Assembly: GCA_040218415.1 (NCBI GenBank)
Contig: JAVJRN010000047.1
Location: 1 to 20,433 of the forward strand
Source of the DNA: JAVJRN01 sp040218415
Lineage (GTDB): Bacteria; Bacteroidota; Bacteroidia; Cytophagales; Cyclobacteriaceae
Length of the DNA: 20,433 bases
Reading direction: 5' to 3'
Shown: piece after piece, positions 12,801-17,743 of the stretch
How positions within the stretch are numbered: the stretch's first letter is position 1
How the letters are laid out: the number at the start of each line of letters is the position of its first letter
Notes under the pieces: model-generated
Database searches by the model: none
Told to the model about the DNA's origin: nothing
The model's input: only the letters and a program-made list of their open reading frames with translations
Made by a program: the position numbers and the translations under genes

Positions 12801-15209
12801 AACATTTTCACCAAAATCAATGTCGATGGTGATGGGGGAGTCTGTGGTTGCACTTGTTGTTGTGATGGTTGGTGTAGGTGGAGTAACATCAGCTTGAGCT
12901 GCTCCTAAAGTTGGGCCAGTAGTTACCCAGTTGGAAGTGGTACCTGATAAGGCAAAGCCATTGAGCGTACCATCGTTATTATTGGTAGTGAGGTCGCTAA
13001 GGGCAGTTCCAGTACTTTGGTTGAAATTATAATAAGCCACTAAGCCAGATTCAGTACCGGTAAGCTCTGTGTCTTTATTGTTTAGAATTTCACTAACTGT
13101 TCTGCCTGAACTCCATATTCTTACCTCATCAATTCTTCCGTTCCAAAAACCTGAAGCCCCATCTGACCTACGACCTATTGCTACAGGGGTCGTTCCGGAA
13201 GTAATAGTTTTGATAGTGCCTAAATCCGTTTGGCCATCCAATGTGCCATTAATGTAAGTCGAAATCACCTGTCCATCGTAAATGCCAGCAACGTGAATCC
13301 AATTTCCTGTTGAAAGGCTAGCGCTTGACGTAGAATTCCCGCCCCCTTGAGGAGAATTTACCACCATAACCAATTTTCCAGAATGAACTTCTAAGCTGTA
13401 TTGAGCCCCTCCTGAACCCCATTTGTGCACAACAGGCACGTTCGCTATAGCATCCAAATATATCCATGCTTCTATGGTTAATGCAGAAGTAGGAGATAAA
13501 GAAAGGTCATCAGGAATGCTTATGTAGTCATTCACCCCATCAAAATCCAAGGCGTAGTTAGGCAACTCATAAGTCACCGCATATTGTGAGGCCGCTGCTG
13601 TATTGGCATTTCCTGTGTAATCTGTAAATATTCCAGTGCCTAAGTCTACGGTTACACTACCACCTGCTGTCGGGGTGATATCGGCTGTCCAAGTAATATT
13701 GTCAGAAGTGGCAAGGTTAGATGCTGTACCATTGGTTACCGCCAGATCAGTAACTTCCAGATTGTTGATTGCTTCAGAAGCGGTTAAGGTAATCTGAAAA
13801 GGGGAATCAGTTGTCGATGATGCAGGCCCGGTAATAGAGATGGTAGGTGGTGTCGTGTCTTCAGGGATCGTGGATACAACGTAGGTCGCTCCTCCAGCAA
13901 TAACTCCATCAAAACTATTCGTACTTTGGTCAAATGCAGTGGTCCCAGAACCTTCATCGAATGGATAATAAGCATGAAGGCCTGCCTCATTTCCCAAAAG
14001 CGTGCTATAGAGATTATTTTGGATTTCAGTTTCACTCCGTACATCAGACCAAACTCTAAACTCGTCAAGTTGTCCCGTAAACCATCTTGTGCTATTAAAT
14101 CCTATTCCAATTCTAACATTAAACGTGGTAGGCCATATCGTATTGTTTTGATTGATAACTTCAGTCCCGTCAAGGTAAACTTTAAAGATATCGTTGGTTA
14201 CATCACCCACTATAGCTACATGTCTCCATTCAGCAGTGGACAGGTTGTTTCCGAGCGATGTGGAAATGAAATTTCCACCCACACCATCTGATATCGGAAA
14301 AGCGATGGTGCCTGTCGTACCATTATTGGACAGTTCTACACGCAATGCATCAGCATTATTGGTAAAATTTGTTTGAAATATATTCGAATTCCCGGCAGGA
14401 ATTACCTTGAACCATGTTTCTAAAGTCCAGTTGCTTAAGGAGCCTATATCACCTATTTGTACCGTCTTAAGACCTCCAGTAAAATCCAGGGCGTAATTAA
14501 GGTCGGATACTCCAGCATCTGTAGCACTCCATGTAATTGAATTTTGAGAAGGAGTGTAGGCAGTAGCCGTTTTCTCATCGTAAATTGTTGTCCCTGAGCC
14601 TTCATTGAATCGATAATAAGCTGCAAGACCTTGTTCGCTTCCTGAAACTGCTTGGTTATAATTGGCTGAAATCTCTCCTGCTGTTCTAACATCATTCCAG
14701 ATTCTTACCTCGTCTATTAGCCCATTGAAAGAATTGCAATTACATCCCCCCTGAGTGCCAATAGACAAGTCTCCAGACATTACCTGATAAGTAGCGTTGG
14801 TCGTGCTTGCTGTTCCTGCACTTACGCCATTGATATAAAAGGTAGCCAGTGTTCCTCTATCAATACTTACTGCCACATGTGTCCAAGTAGATCCATCCTG
14901 CGGGATAGTGCCAGTGGACGTTGGCCCAGCAGCTTGCGACCCAGTTTTCCAAAACATCACACGTCCGTTACTCAAGATACCAAACCCATAGCCGTAATTT
15001 CCTTTCATGGCTATGTTGTAAAGGTTCCCATTTCCAGAATTGGGCCTGACCCAAGCTTCCATAGTTATATCCCCACTGATCTCCAGATTGGAATTTGTAG
15101 GAATTCTATAAAAAGTACCTGAGTGAGAGGATGACTGGGAATAAACATTCGTAACAATGAATAATATCGCAGAAATTTGGAGAAGAGTTGTGAATAACTT
15201 TCTGGTCAT
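837..15209 (-). CDS. Giant secreted LamG/Ig-like/Fn3 modular surface protein (frameshifted near its window end)
   Basis: The reading frame encodes about 4790 residues from the chosen ATG at 15209. That Met begins a clear signal peptide (MTRKLF, then a hydrophobic stretch, then VYS-Q at residues 23-25). An in-frame ATG at 15245 would add 12 residues; it has GGAG about 10 nt upstream, so it cannot be excluded. The body is a string of LamG-like jelly-roll modules, each running from an ALDFDG-type opening through EAWV/ETWF and WHHVAV to a DEVRIW box and a YYxFxE/D ending. Bacterial Ig-like domains (TPPTxxI...DLxVTNG...GNxxAAT) and Fn3-like domains (FTANW...YYRxxF...PVSFMV) separate them. I see no catalytic domain. 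Cysteines are nearly absent, apart from a GGCNC pair in the first LamG module and four in the insert at 7090-7907. LamG and Ig/Fn3 arrays are typical of extracellular adhesins and glycan-binding proteins, and that role is inferred. The frame stops after WHHVP because of an apparent one-base deletion; coding continues in 1-840. Confidence 0.93.
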   Translation of the reverse strand: MTRKLFTTLLQISAILFIVTNVYSQSSSHSGTFYRIPTNSNLEISGDITMEAWVRPNSGNGNLYNIAMKGNYGYGFGILSNGRVMFWKTGSQAAGPTSTGTIPQDGSTWTHVAVSIDRGTLATFYINGVSAGTASTTNATYQVMSGDLSIGTQGGCNCNSFNGLIDEVRIWNDVRTAGEISANYNQAVSGSEQGLAAYYRFNEGSGTTIYDEKTATAYTPSQNSITWSATDAGVSDLNYALDFTGGLKTVQIGDIGSLSNWTLETWFKVIPAGNSNIFQTNFTNNADALRVELSNNGTTGTIAFPISDGVGGNFISTSLGNNLSTAEWRHVAIVGDVTNDIFKVYLDGTEVINQNNTIWPTTFNVRIGIGFNSTRWFTGQLDEFRVWSDVRSETEIQNNLYSTLLGNEAGLHAYYPFDEGSGTTAFDQSTNSFDGVIAGGATYVVSTIPEDTTPPTISITGPASSTTDSPFQITLTASEAINNLEVTDLAVTNGTASNLATSDNITWTADITPTAGGSVTVDLGTGIFTDYTGNANTAAASQYAVTYELPNYALDFDGVNDYISIPDDLSLSPTSALTIEAWIYLDAIANVPVVHKWGSGGAQYSLEVHSGKLVMVVNSPQGGGNSTSSASLSTGNWIHVAGIYDGQVISTYINGTLDGQTDLGTIKTITSGTTPVAIGRRSDGASGFWNGRIDEVRIWSSGRTVSEILNNKDTELTGTESGLVAYYNFNQSTGTALSDLTTNNNDGTLNGFALSGTTSNWVTTGPTLGAAQADVTPPTPTITTTSATTDSPITIDIDFGENVINFDASDLSVTNAIIGNFVNVDGQNYTADIYPIANGAVTVDIASSAANDLTGNPSNAATQFTITADLPSGMLNFDGFNDFVDISGVNKLTHNPTSEDYTIEMWFSADALTDFSSLITYSRSTGNEPYLSLQLNSGAVRFFRRNNTSGEQMILTSSPVNIGEWYHVAVTKSGDSFSLYLNGSLVDSGTQTSTGGFDRTRVTLGAISAADTGNRQIKSFYDGSIDEVKIWNDARTSGEIAMDMYEKYPSISDNLEVYYPIDHNGGELLVDQGPNEINGELFGEFGVVASSTNNTVTAKTPNASEGSWLSTLTTDETAGSTLKLLDDLSGVIENRIIISNTASSFTVSEDWTSNPAANGPFAISYNNPVFGTSEAPFLFAPTVYNATAVSASSFTANWDAQASATAVYIDVDDNSDFSSPIITDQAATSATGASHVVSTALTAGTVYYYRVSYNNGTLISQESDPVSFMVEPGNALDFTAASSQYVNIPTSTSIQNLTTYTFSAWVYLDAVVSFNPIFMKQSGSASDIEIYGGNAGYSIVHNRSNGGTFGNVNDNDPGIAGQWHHLAVAYDGTNLSIYINGELDNTGALASPLTNAYPIDLMRATSYGNHFTSGMLDEVRLWDHARTQGDIQADLYSTLTGSETGLVAYYRFDVTSGTTLPDLAGNNDGTLTNMAGTEWTASGALQLPPPSAPTNLIAYATAATDIAFEWTDNATNETGFKLESADDYAFTTNVTTVDAAIAADATTVTKTIGTDIGKFYRLTATNGFENASSQSSVEFATTKAFSGSAMSFDGNDYVVTQDITISGAYTIEMWFKTTVKNVYMAVISPSANTGNNFNLLATSTTGQVRFVHRVPPGIAGGVELRSTEIYTDGNWHHVAGVFDGVNTAKLYVDGVEVAQNTSAASNPGYLLKMSLGKNFPSASGIYTGGLDEVRIWDNAKTEFSDRFASLQGDESGLLLYYPFDENTGTTVIDRSANTINATITGATFVASDFTAPTPTITSTESGTTTLAPFPVTITFSESVADFVLSDISVTNGTAANLGGSGLTYTADIYPTADGQVDVDIAAGVATAGSANGNTAATTFNINATLPENAASFDGAGDYISLTRTQLAVGTSFEAWIKTASTDNASIYAGGGNGITIIGDIHGGKGLSFGITGGLLQFHHYNGSWNTVSGSTIINDDSWHHVAATHNAATGEVILYVDGQVDGNGSISYLDNYHYYNAIAASYVSPGPTAGDFFDGLLDEVRIWGDVRTAQEIVDNTITVSPAGDNLIGQYSFNQTGGILQDQAGSNNGILIDGVLFTSSTALTTDVSGPTVAITSSESGTTTLAPFPVTITFSESVADFVLGDITVTNGSAANLAGSGTTYTADIYPAADGQVDVDVAAGVATDGSANGNTATTTFSITATVPENALDFDGVDDHVRVSNQGDIQILGAGSFTAEAWFKGTGSIVTKGQGGASGNITNTGFRMTTAEIGLGQNGGASDFDYTIPAFNTSVWNHMSLVRDATNDEIILYINGSEVMRDAYSGAHDITSTNSNSFLTIGATIKPVSDFGIDGYFNGEIDNVRIWNVARSEDEILGSLTDQIASAPGLVASYDFNHSSGTSLVDLSGSGNTGTLTNFNFGGTASDWVASTTPECAPLGQFIGAVDADWNDPSNWCGGVVPTANNVAEDIVVSTNSDIVETQPLILNANKFQVKEGASLTLNLTNNDIDLQNAATFTNNGTVNVTNGTNVNASSGVFTNNGTVNVQTGTGVNATTGSFVNKGTFFFESGAVLAAPSGTFINEGRLKGFATVNNNFENPALGTVAPGASPGCMTFQADFTNVGLLEVDINGTTACTEYDQITVGGTANLDGTLTVILGTVPVHADSYVIIDANAISGTFTTVNLPDANWNIQYNFPSTGQVSLTYFDPNASFALDFDGINDHIRAGNDASLQFERTDAFTIETWIKTTFASGQMIAGNMIQGGTYQGYGVLMGAGGVDGIYFTLVSTAGTNDLEVYGGGNLYDDSWHHIALTYDGSSVASGVSLYVDGVAQILTVNKDNLTGSIVNTNQFRIGARDNLTSTALGSPFLGQMDEVRVWNTERTSAQINAFKDSELNGGEPNLVGYWNFSDGPGDNLLPDVSGNGNDGTLTNMDNATDYVLSTHNVGAPGALDATAPTVAITGPGIATGNFSITIDFSEDVTNFDITDLTIFNGTALNFHTVSASQYTVDIIPLEEAPTTIDIAISTFEDLTGNANTAAATQASITVDLTAPGFTTLTYSNLTETSLDIDYTLSESGTVYYLVVNAGDTPPTLAEIIAPGGYAGGTNRASGTQGPATSGTINITGLTAGSDLEFYFASEDANGSQAASHGSMLFEESAQSFVQVIGTTPLQGLESGFTIESWVKPDFTAGTNTGYVGLFGQQPSGTRAWIYADGRVFMRNSVSSDIMSSATSTFPNDGDWHHVALVNTGISSSIYIDGVSVSLVANTAPVSLGADDFYIGTRPAEAPAFNFDGYIDEMRIWNVARSQTEIANNMNDNLVAIQPNLVASWNFNDGAGTYLRDVSGSGFPGLLTNTTDANWSIEPGITVSTPINYALDFDGLNEYVTTPPYDFSAGSTMTIEAWVKPVNITTNTHYQIIRQDDGTNLDWLLSFQSNGTFLSFGLTAGGSYEELDVAITAASYTDGNWHHIAAVYDGINKYLYSDGVLIGTQAKTGNVAAASTNATIASSRGTSEWFNGQMDEVRLWSTARSLDQILAFKGEALNGTEPGLDGYYDFQEGPGNIQLNDINDNPIGFLSNMNSPEDFAVATLALADARTLDETAPTPTISTSSTTTDSPITIDIDFGEVVVNFEETDLSVSNAIVNNFVNVDGQNYTADLYANSVGIVTVDIAANVANDLTGNTSLAATQFSIAADLPNNALDFNGIDQFVDISDIKMINEATDDYTYSFWFKADAITASLQAIFGYGTGSHSNEAYNNIHVSGTTGVLTFEKRNDAAASVVRLNGPVVTPGKWYHVAITKSTADYRLYVNGVQYTNSLGADISGTYAFRSRAYIGAFHNTNSYNKIEIFFDGSVDELKIWNDARSPSEVAQDMYQKYPTVADNLEAYYSFDQTAGDQLIDLGPNSFNGLILGTYSTATAPSTSTVLTNSTASYGIDALVGSTIKILDGKQTIETRTVVSNTATSITVDASFTNIVAAAPYALTFGQPTFATTGAQAPVAYQATDASINGFTANWSAVPSAQSLTVDIATDQAFTTAVATDLAVSNPTGSSFFVAQDLSAYTGQKLYYRLRFTDGSFTSPYSEPVSFMVTPGNALDFTGTQNVTVPSPNGLPIGADAFTIEAWINPTIHSHTNGIIGWGSLAYSEYNGLRLSAGETYTFGLIHYFFGNDLAVPTGDLSGAWHHVAVTYDGTTRAIYLDGALLGSDNPATPNVSNSSLTFGRAAAESFTGEMDELRVWNRALTPTEITSKIFETLDGNEPNLVSYYRFDETTGTLLPDLAGSNDGTLTNMAGTEWTASGALTVPAPNVFNATQVTNTGVVVDYTAPSGADNILIDIATTSDFSSGIVVSDQSAGTVGSATINATLADNTVYYYRAKAIIGTAESASVVSNPFMVTPGNAISFVGGADQVVLPLDESMDFTDGASFTFDFWFKTNLSSGTHRLLYRSDGSHAIEVRQSDNFLIAYIDDGQDDTRALLTPISTGVWTHTAVVFDDGGDWSMYLNGDLVGNADATSLGGFDGGGLGPGPSVVLGSDTFDGAIDELRVWSVPKSASEIKANLFKEIVGNDADLVAYYKFDQTTGTALNDYGAGGNSGVLENMNDTHWVASGAFAPTLLQASEISVNGFVANWFPLSTASQVLIDWDTDTDFSDATNTDIAVSDPTAGSFFVSTDLSGLIGQTLYYRLKIENNGVFSQYSEPVSFMVTPGNALVLDGIDDRIDLGATLISTSSNAPLTLEAWVNTADKRAGAKALFAQYGDGLSANRFSLYFDSDDLHYWKGGGGEIIMSVTNVNDGNWHHVP
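2329..4430 (-). repeat. Large duplicated block, copy 2 (Ig-LamG-linker-Fn3-LamG)
   Basis: This is the counterpart of the block at 10750-12890. It has the Ig-like domain (SPITIDIDFGEVV), a LamG module with IWNDARSPSEVAQDMYQKYP, a linker with GSTIKILDG and SNTATSITV, an Fn3-like domain ending SEPVSFMVTPGNALDF, and a LamG module ending NMAGTEWTASGAL. The order is the same and the length nearly so (about 2.1 kb each), although many third positions differ, so the duplication is not recent. Confidence 0.75.
7090..7907 (-). other. Cysteine-containing beta-helix-like insert within the giant protein
   Basis: Residues roughly 2435-2707 (numbered from the Met at 15209) interrupt the LamG array. The segment opens with a GQFIGAVDADWNDPSNWCGG-type phrase, a pattern common at the start of bacterial extracellular beta-helix regions. 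It continues with about four rungs of about 21 residues built on FTNNGTVNV (plus-strand rungs near 7640, 7577, 7523 and 7455, a 63-nt period). It ends with a YDQITVGGTANLDGTLTV motif resembling autotransporter-type beta-strand repeats. Four cysteines (PECAP, NWCGG, PGCMT, TACTE) fall here, in a protein otherwise almost free of cysteine, so two disulfides are plausible. The fold is inferred from repeat pattern only. Confidence 0.7.
8581..8885 (-). repeat. Ig-like domain repeat, copy 1
   Basis: This Ig-like domain (TTLAPFPVTITFSESVADF ... DITVTNGSAANL) is a close DNA-level copy of 9532-9835. The two share an uninterrupted 37-nt identity at 8794-8830 and 9745-9781. The region lies between the seventh and eighth LamG modules. 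Confidence 0.85.
9532..9835 (-). repeat. Ig-like domain repeat, copy 2
   Basis: This is the partner of 8581-8885, with nearly the same protein sequence (TTLAPFPVTITFSESVADF ... DISVTNGTAANL) and a shared 37-nt exact match. It lies between the sixth and seventh LamG modules. The closeness suggests either a recent tandem duplication of an Ig-LamG unit of roughly 950 bp, or gene conversion. Confidence 0.85.
10750..12890 (-). repeat. Large duplicated block, copy 1 (Ig-LamG-linker-Fn3-LamG)
   Basis: This stretch encodes, in order, an Ig-like domain (TPTI...SPITIDIDFGE), a LamG module with IWNDARTSGEIAMDMYEKYP, a linker containing GSTLKLLDD and SNTASSFTV, an Fn3-like domain and a second LamG module ending NMAGTEWTASGAL. 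The same order with matching phrases recurs at 2329-4430, about 8.4 kb away within the gene. DNA similarity is obvious by eye across the Ig part, for example the shared tgacaaaatt and caccaaaatcaatgtc segments. This indicates segmental duplication inside the gene. Confidence 0.75.
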
Positions 15210-15993
15210 ATTGTGGCGGTATTTAAGGCAATTAATAGCTAGCATCTCAATAAAGCTCCGAAAATAACGAAGTATTCACGGATAACAATCCTCAAACACT
15301 TCTGTTTGACCAAATTGTTAAGTAAAATCAAACTTAGCATGACATAGTACAATAAGATTCAATAAATAGTGATATTTCGACGAATCACAGTCTTTTGCCT
15401 ATGAATAAAAAAGTGAAAGCACCCATACAAGAAAGTTATTAACAGCACATAGAGCAAAGTCACAACATTAGCTCCCGAGTAATCTCTAAGCTTAACGGAA
15501 ATTATAATGTTCCACTTTCTCTTTTCTTCTCTTCAATTAGCGTTCTAATGAGTCTTTGTTTGTCTTGCTTCTATCATACAATTGCTCCGTTCGAGCTATG
15601 CAGCGCCTTGCCTATTGCCAAAATCATAGAAAATCTGTCAAAAAAAACAAAATTCCGTAAAATGTGACGCCTCATCTCTCGTATGCTAAGTCCACTCTTT
15701 TACCACGGAATTACTGGAATCATGCACGTGTCTCAGTACCATTCATACATTATTAGGACACAGCTCTAACCGCATTGTTGAAGTATATACAACTTTCCCT
15801 ATTTAGCTATTGGTGGTTTGTTGCACATCCAAAATCCATTAGATTTAAGCTCACTATAAGGCGGATAATAACTTGTAGTGGTTGATATTCGATTCTTATC
15901 CTTCATTAGCCTGATTCAAGAAATAAAATTGATTTTTTCAATTAGAATCTGCTATAAATATGATGCTACATCAAAAAAAAGATAAAATCATTC
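15210..15993. other. Long divergent intergenic region with candidate promoters and a 50-nt repeat
   Basis: About 780 nt separate the start of the giant minus-strand gene from the plus-strand peptidase, and I found no convincing ORF. For the giant gene, the minus strand has TATTTTCG at 15266-15259, one mismatch from the Bacteroidota -7 box TAnnTTTG. The nearest upstream TTTG is 26 nt away, further than usual, so this promoter is weak evidence. For the peptidase, TTGATT at 15929-15934 and TATAAA at 15953-15958 are 18 nt apart, and the dyad AATTGA-TTTTT-TCAATT lies at 15927-15943. A gapped inverted repeat (AATTCCGTAAAA at 15651-15662 against TTTTACCACGGAATT at 15698-15712) lies in the middle. 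Copy A of a dispersed 50-nt repeat is at 15839-15888. Confidence 0.5.
15839..15888 (+). repeat. Dispersed 50-nt intergenic repeat, copy A
   Basis: This aligns without gaps to 18358-18407 and matches at 40 of 50 positions, with the best-conserved parts at the ends (TTAGATTTAA and AGTGGTTGATAT) and in the centre (AAGGCGG). It lies 105 nt upstream of the M20 peptidase start. It also contains a CACTA/TAGTG inverted pair (15852-15856 and 15876-15880). Its nature is unknown: a regulatory element, a recombination site or a REP-like repeat are all possible. Confidence 0.8.
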
Positions 15994-17493
15994 ATGAAAA
16001 TCACTTGTGTATACTTCTTCATTTTCTTACCATTTATCTCTTTGGCCCAAAAAAATGAAGACAAATTAATAGATCAGAATTTTAAGAGTACCTTATTACT
16101 TCATCAAGAGCTAGTAAGGCTTCCCAACCTTCCTGAAAACAAGGAATTGATGCTTAAAAACATCAATTGGGTCGCCAATCAGTTCAATGAATTAGGTTTT
16201 ACCACAACATCACTTGAGTCTACCTCTCTTCCGATTTTATTAGCCGAACAAATTTACAACCCAGATTTTAAAACAGTACTCTTCTATTTTCACATTGATG
16301 GACAGCCCGTAAATCCAGATGCTTGGGATCAAGACGATCCATTTATTCCTGTATTAAAACAACAATCAAATGGAACTTTCCAACCCTTGGATTGGAGTGC
16401 CTTGAATGGAACGATTGACGATGAATGGCGAATATTTGCCAGAGCAGCTGCGGATGATAAAGCGCCAATAATCATGATGATATCTGCCCTTCAAATACTG
16501 AAACAGAAGAAGGTTAATCCCAAGTTTAACATCAAAGTAATATTTGACCCTGAAGAAGAGTATGGGTCAAATGCCTTGTTATCTACTTTAGATACTTATA
16601 AAATACGGTATGCTTCAGATTATTTTATCGTGATGGACGGACCAGCGCACGATTCAAATAAACCAACGCTTACATTTGGTTGTCGAGGCATCACCACTTG
16701 CTCCATTACCACTTTCGGATCTAAGTTGCCTCAGCATAGCGGCCATTTTGGAAATTATGCACCAAACCCTGTCTTTGGCCTAGCAAAACTACTCTCTAGC
16801 ATGAAAGATGAGCATGGTAGTGTGTTAATTAAAGACTATTACAAGGGCGTTGAAATTGATGCAGAAGCAACAGCAATGTTGAAATCTGTTCCTTTCGATT
16901 CCACCGATTTCAACAATAAACTAGGCATATTCACCGCTGAAAAAGTGGGAGGAAACTATCAAGAGTCACTACAATATCCCTCTCTAAATGTTAGACAAAT
17001 TGGTACTTCATGGACCGGGGAAAACTTAAAAACGGTTATCCCTGAATATGCTACTGCGAATATTGATGTAAGGCTTGTGCCAGAAATTGATGGGGAAACT
17101 CAATTACAAAGAATTAAAAATCACCTAGAGAAAGAAGGCTATTATGTGATTGATAGAGATCCTACGGATGAGGAAAGAAAAACCTATCCTAAAATTGTAA
17201 AATTCATTACCTCCAGATCTGTGAATGCTTTTAGAACAGATCCAAATTTTGATTTTGGTAAGCAATTAAGAAAACAACTTGCCAAAAACTTTGGCTATGA
17301 ACCTGTGGTCATAAGGATGATGGGAGGGACTGTCCCTATTGTTCCGTTGATTGAAAAGCTAAACGTGCCTACCATCATTGTCCCAATGGTGAATATGGAT
17401 AACAATCAACATAGTCCAAATGAAAATATAAGAATCGGAAATATACGTCAAGGAATAAAAATTTGTTTGTCTATTCTAGATATGAAACTATAA
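15994..17493 (+). CDS. Secreted M20-family metallopeptidase (dipeptidase/carboxypeptidase type)
   Basis: This 499-residue protein has a signal peptide (MKIT, hydrophobic core, SLA-Q at 16-19), so it should act in the periplasm or outside the cell. Zinc-site motifs of M20/M28-like exopeptidases are in order: H100-x-D102 (HIDGQP), D154 in AAADDK, E188-E189 in PEEEYGS, D215 in VMDG, the lid-domain QHSG at 247-250, IPEYATANIDVRLVP at 349-363, and H473 in NQHSPNE near the end. This is the usual two-domain M20 arrangement and length, and family members hydrolyse small peptides or acylated amino acids with two metal ions. The substrate cannot be read from sequence. The D154 motif reads RAAADDKAP where most relatives have GRGxxDDKG. 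No Shine-Dalgarno is evident, as is common in Bacteroidota. The gene stands alone, divergent from the giant gene and 250 nt before the next one. Confidence 0.93.
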   Translation: MKITCVYFFIFLPFISLAQKNEDKLIDQNFKSTLLLHQELVRLPNLPENKELMLKNINWVANQFNELGFTTTSLESTSLPILLAEQIYNPDFKTVLFYFHIDGQPVNPDAWDQDDPFIPVLKQQSNGTFQPLDWSALNGTIDDEWRIFARAAADDKAPIIMMISALQILKQKKVNPKFNIKVIFDPEEEYGSNALLSTLDTYKIRYASDYFIVMDGPAHDSNKPTLTFGCRGITTCSITTFGSKLPQHSGHFGNYAPNPVFGLAKLLSSMKDEHGSVLIKDYYKGVEIDAEATAMLKSVPFDSTDFNNKLGIFTAEKVGGNYQESLQYPSLNVRQIGTSWTGENLKTVIPEYATANIDVRLVPEIDGETQLQRIKNHLEKEGYYVIDRDPTDEERKTYPKIVKFITSRSVNAFRTDPNFDFGKQLRKQLAKNFGYEPVVIRMMGGTVPIVPLIEKLNVPTIIVPMVNMDNNQHSPNENIRIGNIRQGIKICLSILDMKL

Positions 17494-17549
17494 TGGCGTC
17501 TATGGTTAATTGTCCAGCATTTTGGAGAAAAGGCTTGTTGAGTAGACGG

Positions 17550-17572
17550 CCATTGAGTCAATGACTCAATGG
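17550..17572. promoter_or_regulatory. Perfect 11-bp-arm palindrome in the M20-GrpB spacer
   Basis: The sequence CCATTGAGTCA-A-TGACTCAATGG is a perfect dyad with a single central base. It lies 57 nt after the peptidase stop and has no T-tract after it, so a Rho-independent terminator is unlikely. A near-zero loop favours a protein-binding site or a recombination remnant over an RNA hairpin. Further dyads follow in the same spacer: AGGGT-G-ACCCT (17585-17595), ATACA-AAA-TGTAT (17667-17679) and GTACGTAC (17695-17702). A direct repeat AACGTCAGC occurs at 17598-17606 and 17614-17622. Confidence 0.6.
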
Positions 17573-17743
17573 TGCGCCTCACCAAGGGTGACCCTGAAAC
17601 GTCAGCGCGATGGAACGTCAGCTCAAATATTGTGATGTCTTTGATTCCAAATCCACATGCTGGCACATACAAAATGTATAATGCAAACCATGCAGTACGT
17701 ACCATAGCATGTCCGTGTCACGTCCTCATAGCGTAAGAAGATC

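Larger units (their letters stand above)
1..15140 (-). repeat. Array of 15 complete and 1 partial LamG-like modules
   Basis: Each module has a DEVRIW-type box, which appears on the plus strand as a variant of ccaaattcttacttcatc. Boxes lie near 14700, 14050, 13115, 12120, 10950, 10000, 9070, 8110, 6585, 5320, 4650, 3650, 2520, 1600 and 680; the sixteenth module begins near 175 and runs off the edge. Modules are usually 600-750 nt. Spacers are Ig-like domains near 13550-13850, 12600-12890, 9540-9835, 8590-8885, 6065-6355 and 4135-4430. Fn3-like domains lie near 11400-11680, 10450-10740, 5740-6060, 2945-3240, 2045-2330, 1130-1410 and 190-490. Two junctions (first to second module and tenth to eleventh) have no spacer domain. 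Coordinates are approximate because they were read from motifs by eye. Confidence 0.85.

Noticed and set aside
17448..17705. Minus-strand 85-codon ORF over the peptidase end and the palindromic spacer
   Set aside because: It starts in the spacer, overlaps the 3' end of the peptidase antisense, lacks a ribosome site, and has no recognisable features.
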